A DNA stretch of 7,134 bases from Oscillospiraceae bacterium. GTDB taxonomy: Bacteria > Bacillota > Clostridia > Oscillospirales > Oscillospiraceae. Below the pieces are notes generated by a model. It worked only from the letters and a program-made list of their open reading frames with translations, did not search any database and was not told the origin of the DNA. Shown in pieces: positions 4,213 through 7,134 of the stretch (position 1 is its first letter; each line of letters begins with the position of its first letter). Location of the stretch: assembly GCA_016287555.1 (NCBI GenBank), contig JAEFAK010000090.1, positions 1-7,134 on the forward strand, read 5' to 3'. The translations under genes and the position numbers were made by a program.

Positions 4213-6591
4213 TTACTGTTCAAGGATCGTCCAGTCGCGCAGCTCGGTCAGCTTTGTCCACTTCTCCGAGGAGCCCGCGGGGCGCTCGTAGTCGTGGCTG
4301 TTCGTGGCCTCCTGGACGTCGAGATAGTACCATGCGGTCGTATCCATGTTGTCGGCCCAGGTGATCATGCCGTCGAGCAGGTCCTCCGGCGAGGAAGGCG
4401 TGCGCTCCAGCACGCGGTTGATGAGCGCCATGGCCTCCGCTCTCGAGATGTAGGTGTCGGGCCTGAACGTGCCGTCGGGATAGCCGTTTACCCAGCCGTT
4501 TTCTGCGGCCTTGGATATCTCAAGATACGCCCAGTGGTCCTCTATGTCGCTGAAATCGGTATTCGGAGTTCTGGCAGTGCGGTCAAATCTCGCCGTAATG
4601 GCGGCGAACTCCGCCCTCGTGATATTCTCCGAAGGCTTGAACATGCCGTCGTTAGTGCCGTAGACGATGCCCATGTTCGCCAGAGTGGACACGGCGCGGT
4701 TGAACCACATTCCCTCGCTGACGTCGCTGAAGTCGTTCGTCTCGGAGAGGTTGGCTTCCCTGACCTCGTCCTTCAAAAGGCGGAAGAAGATCGTCGCGAC
4801 CTCGGCTCTGGTGATGTTCGCCTCGGGATGCACGAGCCCGTCCGGCCAGCCCATGATATAGGCGAAGTGGTCTCCTCCCTCGAGGTCGGGCGGGATGTGC
4901 GAGGACTCGGGGGTGGGAGTCGGGGTCGGCGTGGGGGTGGGCGTCGGCTCCGGCGGGATATACGGAGACACGTAGCTGTAGGAGTTGACTATCCCGAAGA
5001 CTGCCGCTTCTCCCCCGCCGACTTCCTTCTCTACGCCGTCGTCGCCGGTAACGGTCAGTGTGTGATCCTGTATCTGCGCCGAGTCTCTGTCCTCGACGAC
5101 GGTATAGGTGCCTGCGGGGAGCTCGACGGTCCACGTATAGGTCATCCCGTCTTCGGAGACCTCGGCTCCGGCATCCGTCAGGGTCAGCTCCGCGACCGTC
5201 TCCGACGTGTCGCACGAAACGATCTCCAGTCTGACGCCGGAGGGGATCATGTTATTTTTGATGCCGTCGAAGGTCTTCGTGACCGTCACCGGCTCCGCGG
5301 CCCCGTGGGCGGCCTTCATAACGATGGCGCTCGTATAATCTCCGGTCCCGATGGGAATCATGTTATCGGCAGAGTACCGGATGGGATTACCATCCTCGGC
5401 ATCGTTGTTGCCGTCGTCGTACCAGCCGTCTATCGTTCTTCCGTCGGCTTCGAGGATAAGCCCCGTACCGACGGAGCCGAGATGCAGCGTGCCCCGCCAG
5501 AGCATGACGTCGTCTCCGGCGGTATCGGAAACATTATTGTAGATACTTGCGCCGTCGGCTATGGTGAGGACGCCGCCGGTACCCTCGTAAGGGCTATCGT
5601 AAATTGCAACACCGCCGCCGAAATATCCTGCCCTGTTCCCGGTGATAACGGCTTTGGCGCCGATGTATATCTCTGCTTCACCGTAATAGAACGCTCCAAC
5701 GGCTCCCGCGATCTGCGCCGCGGAGCAGCCGGTTATCGTCCCGCCGTTCATGATGAAGCTTGGTTTTGCGGTATCGGCCGACCCGCCGATCGCAGCAGGA
5801 TTCATTATGAAGACGGCGCCGCCGCTCGTCTGTTCACTGCGGCAGTTGCGGATAACGCCGTCATTCATGGTCATCTTTCCGCTGTCTGAGATGACGACGG
5901 CGCCGCCGCCTCCCGCAAAATCGTATCGCCACCAGTATACATTACCTGCAGCTCTGTTTATGCAGTTTTCGATCACGCCGCCGTACATGTTGAATGCGGC
6001 GAAATTGGAGAGCATCACGCCGCCCGCGATCGGTCCGCTGAACAGGTCGCGGATGACTCCGCCGTACATGTTCAGAACAGAGTTCCCGGACAACTGGAAT
6101 CCGCCGGGAGTACCTTCGGACTTGGACTTGCAGACGACCGCGCCATCGTACATGTTCATCTCGGCATTCTTGTCCATGTATACGATCGGGTTCGTGAGAT
6201 TGTTGGTGATATCGCCGTTGGAGAGGATCAGAGAATCGGTACCGTCGGGCAGGCAGAGATTCACCACCGCGCTGTTGGTAACGTAAATGCCTCTGTAGGG
6301 AGCCATAAAGATAGTATGACCGCCGCCGACGATAGTCGTATTACCGGCGGAAAAAGTAATGGCAAAGCTCCCGCTGTTCAGGAGCGTAACGTCGTTTGTG
6401 AGGGTGACAGTCGCCGTATAGTTATTGGCGTTAATCTCCGCAACGGCAGCATAAAGCTCATCAACGGTCTCGACAGCATACTCGTGCGTCTCCTCTTCGG
6501 GCTCGTCGGCAAGCGCGGTCGCGGAGACGAGGGCGAAGCAGAAGATGAGCGCCAAGAGTATCGAGAGCATCTTCTTTAATTGAATTCTCAT
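4213..6591 (-). CDS. Secreted beta-helix / Cna-B / triple-SLH cell-surface protein
   Basis: A 792-residue exported surface protein. Residues 1-28 are a signal peptide (RIQLKK, hydrophobic core, cleavage likely after ALA28). About 40-420 hold right-handed beta-helix repeats, seen as recurring strands such as LNMYGGVIRD, FNMYGGVIEN, MTMNDGVIRN and FIMNGGTITG. About 433-540 form a Cna-B-like domain: Lys439 (VTVTKTF), Glu500 (YTVVED) and Asn536 (IVNSYSY) sit where an intramolecular Lys-Asn isopeptide with catalytic Glu would form. Residues 547-564 are a Pro-Thr linker. Three SLH domains follow (ITRAE 593-597, ITRAE 657-661, ISRAE 715-719), which in this family hold proteins to pyruvylated secondary cell-wall polymers, then a ~57-residue tail. 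The ATG at 6591 is chosen over TTG at 6621 because AGGAAGG lies 7 nt before it and the signal peptide then starts normally. It is transcribed alone, between its own promoter and terminator. Adhesion or glycan interaction is plausible; no catalytic residues were identified. Confidence 0.95.
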   Translation of the reverse strand: MRIQLKKMLSILLALIFCFALVSATALADEPEEETHEYAVETVDELYAAVAEINANNYTATVTLTNDVTLLNSGSFAITFSAGNTTIVGGGHTIFMAPYRGIYVTNSAVVNLCLPDGTDSLILSNGDITNNLTNPIVYMDKNAEMNMYDGAVVCKSKSEGTPGGFQLSGNSVLNMYGGVIRDLFSGPIAGGVMLSNFAAFNMYGGVIENCINRAAGNVYWWRYDFAGGGGAVVISDSGKMTMNDGVIRNCRSEQTSGGAVFIMNPAAIGGSADTAKPSFIMNGGTITGCSAAQIAGAVGAFYYGEAEIYIGAKAVITGNRAGYFGGGVAIYDSPYEGTGGVLTIADGASIYNNVSDTAGDDVMLWRGTLHLGSVGTGLILEADGRTIDGWYDDGNNDAEDGNPIRYSADNMIPIGTGDYTSAIVMKAAHGAAEPVTVTKTFDGIKNNMIPSGVRLEIVSCDTSETVAELTLTDAGAEVSEDGMTYTWTVELPAGTYTVVEDRDSAQIQDHTLTVTGDDGVEKEVGGGEAAVFGIVNSYSYVSPYIPPEPTPTPTPTPTPTPESSHIPPDLEGGDHFAYIMGWPDGLVHPEANITRAEVATIFFRLLKDEVREANLSETNDFSDVSEGMWFNRAVSTLANMGIVYGTNDGMFKPSENITRAEFAAITARFDRTARTPNTDFSDIEDHWAYLEISKAAENGWVNGYPDGTFRPDTYISRAEAMALINRVLERTPSSPEDLLDGMITWADNMDTTAWYYLDVQEATNSHDYERPAGSSEKWTKLTELRDWTILEQ
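4906..4953 (-). repeat. Pro-Thr hexanucleotide tandem repeat in the SLH-protein linker
   Basis: Seven to eight CC-rich hexamers encoding Pro-Thr alternate here (GGNGTN on the plus strand). The linker separates the Cna-B domain from the SLH domains and acts as a wall-spanning spacer. In-frame 6-bp units can expand or contract by slippage, so linker length may vary between strains. Confidence 0.8.
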
Positions 6592-6663
6592 AGCAATACC
6601 TTCCTGTAATTTGTCTTTCAAAGGATAAAAGTCTGACTGTCAATCGCAAAAAACACGGCAATT

Positions 6664-6692
6664 ATTATACAATATCTTACAGCAGAATACAA
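6664..6692 (-). promoter_or_regulatory. Sigma-A-like promoter of the SLH surface-protein gene
   Basis: On the minus strand TTGTAT (6692-6687), a 17-nt spacer and a consensus TATAAT (6669-6664) lie ahead of the gene. Transcription would begin near 6657, giving a leader of about 66 nt with the RBS at 6605-6599. The spacer contains GCTGTAAGATAT, a one-mismatch match to half of the TRAP-operon operator at 3934-3945. Confidence 0.65.
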
Positions 6693-6740
6693 GGTAATTT
6701 CAAATAGCGACAATACTTTCCTGCTGACTGCAGTCCCCCA

Positions 6741-6795
6741 CGCGCCATTCACTGCCGCTCGTTCGGATCCGCCTTCCGAATACCCATACCAAGCA
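6741..6795 (-). repeat. Trailer repeat, copy B (truncated)
   Basis: This 55-bp block matches 6889-6943 at 49 of 55 positions with no gaps, offset exactly 148 bp. Its core on the minus strand reads GCTTGGTATGGGTATTCGG, then GGAAGGCGGATCCGAAC. The match stops at 6741, in what would be the inner stem of the structured element, so this copy looks cut. It is preceded, like copy A, by a GC hairpin (6800-6819), and lies between the tRNA trailer and the SLH-gene promoter. Confidence 0.8.
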
Positions 6796-6819
6796 CAAGA
6801 CCCGTCCGGAAGGACGGGT
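6796..6819 (-). terminator. GC hairpin with weak U-rich tail, preceding repeat copy B
   Basis: ACCCGTCC, loop TTCC, GGACGGGT form a perfect 8-bp stem on the minus strand (6819-6800), followed by CTTGTGCTT. The tail is U-rich but interrupted, so termination would be weaker than at the other sites. It occupies the same position relative to copy B as the tRNA-Tyr hairpin does to copy A. Confidence 0.5.
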
Positions 6820-6834
6820 GCTGCAGATGGTTTT

Positions 6835-6921
6835 GGTGGATTCGCCCGCCTGCGGGCGGGCCGTCTCGCGGCTCTGACGCGCCTCCGGCGCGTCATTCAC
6901 TACCGCGAGTTCGAATCCACC
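6835..6921. repeat. Structured element able to fold as a three-way junction
   Basis: A 10-bp outer stem pairs GGTGGATTCG (6835-6844) with CGAATCCACC (6912-6921). Inside are a hairpin CCCGCC-TGCG-GGCGGG (6845-6860) and a longer arm: CTCGCGG/CCGCGAG (6865-6871, 6903-6909) enclosing GACGCGCC-TCC-GGCGCGTC (6876-6894). Thus most bases can pair on either strand. The outer stem is the same sequence as the tRNA-Tyr T-arm (GGTGGATTCG at 6989-6998 on the plus strand), suggesting it arose from tRNA sequence. No protein-coding content is convincing; function unknown. Together with copies A and B it fills the gene-free stretch 6693-6977. Confidence 0.65.
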
Positions 6922-6943
6922 TTCCGAATACCCATACCAAGCA
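6889..6943 (-). repeat. Trailer repeat, copy A
   Basis: This is the intact partner of copy B at 6741-6795 (six mismatches). On the minus strand it follows the tRNA-Tyr terminator hairpin directly. It contains GGAAGGTGGATTCGAAC (6925-6909), the exact reverse complement of 17 nt of the tRNA-Tyr T-arm and acceptor strand (7001-6985). Confidence 0.8.
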
Positions 6944-6981
6944 AGAAGCCCTGTCCGGTCGGACAGGGCTTCTTGCTTGGT
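6936..6981 (-). terminator. tRNA-Tyr trailer hairpin: 21-bp perfect inverted repeat including the CCA end
   Basis: Arms 6936-6956 and 6961-6981 are perfectly complementary over 21 bp around a 4-nt loop. The core stem GCCCTGTCC/GGACAGGGC followed by TTCTTGCTT looks like the tRNA-operon terminator. The stem extends further so that the discriminator A and CCA of tRNA-Tyr (6981-6978) are themselves within one arm and would pair with GGT (6938-6936) plus a U. That overlap of tRNA end and terminator stem is unusual. Confidence 0.75.
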
Positions 6982-7062
6982 GGGGGAAGGTGGATTCGAA
7001 CCACCGAAGTCACTGACAACAGATTTACAGTCTGCCCCCTTTGGCCACTCGGGAATTCCCCC
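6978..7062 (-). tRNA. tRNA-Tyr (anticodon GUA), CCA encoded
   Basis: The acceptor GGGGGAA pairs with TTCCCCC, with discriminator A and an encoded CCA. The anticodon loop CTGTAAA has GTA at 7028-7026, flanked by CAGA/TCTG. A long class II variable arm (GTCA/TGAC) and T-arm GGTGG-TTCGAAT-CCACC are present. Its 85 nt including CCA is normal for bacterial tRNA-Tyr. It lies 11 nt after tRNA-Thr and is probably co-transcribed with it. Its CCA is joined directly to the trailer hairpin. Confidence 0.97.
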
Positions 7063-7073
7063 ATATGAAATTT

Positions 7074-7134
7074 TGGAGCTGGTGGACGGACTTGAACCCC
7101 CGACCTGCTGATTACAAATCACCTGCTCTACCGA
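7074..7134 (-). tRNA. tRNA-Thr (anticodon UGU), 5' part outside the window
   Basis: Visible from the D-arm to the CCA. The anticodon loop TTTGTAA has TGT at 7116-7114, and the T-loop is TTCAAGT, the acceptor 3' strand CACCAGC, discriminator T and CCA (7076-7074). The anticodon stem GGTGA/TCAGC leaves a G28-G42 mismatch (bases 7122 and 7108), and the T-stem has a G51-G63 mismatch. The 5' acceptor strand and the D-loop start lie beyond the window. Confidence 0.92.

Noticed and set aside
4906..4953. CRISPR-like or minisatellite repeat
   Set aside because: The units are 6 bp, in frame and encode a Pro-Thr linker; there are no spacers.
4198..5889. Long plus-strand open frame of about 560 codons opposite the SLH-protein gene
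   Set aside because: Its Arg/Gly/Val-rich composition follows from the antisense of a GC-biased gene; the minus-strand gene has signal peptide, domains and RBS.
6592..6621. Upstream TTG start adding ten residues to the SLH protein
   Set aside because: The ATG at 6591 has AGGAAGG at ideal spacing and gives a standard signal peptide; TTG would place charged residues ahead of it with no RBS.
6620..6660. TTGACA at about 6643-6638 (minus) as a second SLH-gene promoter
   Set aside because: The -35 is consensus, but no acceptable -10 lies 16-18 nt downstream.
6700..7122. Minus-strand frame of 140 codons across the tRNA region
   Set aside because: It covers both tRNA genes, the terminator and the repeats; such frames arise from tRNA trailer repeats and are not proteins.

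Overview
The window reads as a chromosomal piece of a fairly GC-rich Firmicute, probably a clostridial (Oscillospiraceae-like) gut or anaerobe lineage. The basis is an S-layer-homology (SLH) surface protein with a Gram-positive signal peptide and Cna-B-type domain, strong AGGAGG-type ribosome binding sites, U-tract intrinsic terminators and CCA-encoding tRNA genes. The lineage call is inference. Every convincing gene is on the minus strand, so the description below runs from high to low coordinates.

Region 1 (7134-6741): a tRNA cluster, tRNA-Thr(UGU) (cut by the window edge) then tRNA-Tyr(GUA), followed by an unusual structured trailer. The hairpin after tRNA-Tyr is a perfect 21-bp inverted repeat that includes the tRNA's own ACCA end. 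Beyond it lies an inverted (antisense) 17-nt copy of the tRNA-Tyr T-arm/acceptor strand. A 55-bp block of this trailer is repeated 148 bp further on, and the intervening DNA can fold as a three-way junction.

Region 2 (6692-4148): a monocistronic gene for a secreted, cell-wall-anchored protein. It has a sigma-A-like promoter, signal peptide, right-handed beta-helix repeats, one Cna-B-like domain, a Pro-Thr linker, three SLH domains and a terminator. Its true start is the ATG at 6591, not the upstream TTG at 6621.

Region 3 (4147-3733): no conventional gene. It holds a doubtful 20-codon ORF followed by a good terminator, then an AT-rich control region with two CTGT-N8-ACAG operators 51 bp apart, other palindromes and up to three promoter candidates reading into the next operon.

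Region 4 (3732-71): an operon encoding a DUF3237 protein, then the three parts of a TRAP (tripartite ATP-independent periplasmic-type) transporter in the order large permease (DctM), lipoprotein solute-binding protein (DctP), small permease (DctQ), and a terminator. The DUF3237 frame overruns the dctM start by 260 nt. Removing one T from a T5 run would end it 3 nt before the dctM ATG, so a frameshift is likely. Codon usage changes from mixed (DUF3237, dctM) to strongly C/G-ending (dctP, dctQ) at the dctM-dctP junction, which holds a GCAA-tetraloop stem-loop. The solute is not identifiable; DctP-type systems usually carry organic acids. A strong RBS and GTG at the left edge suggest one more minus-strand gene beginning there.

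Together the operon would import a carboxylate-like solute using an ion gradient, under control of a repressor binding the paired operators. The SLH protein is an independent surface-display unit.
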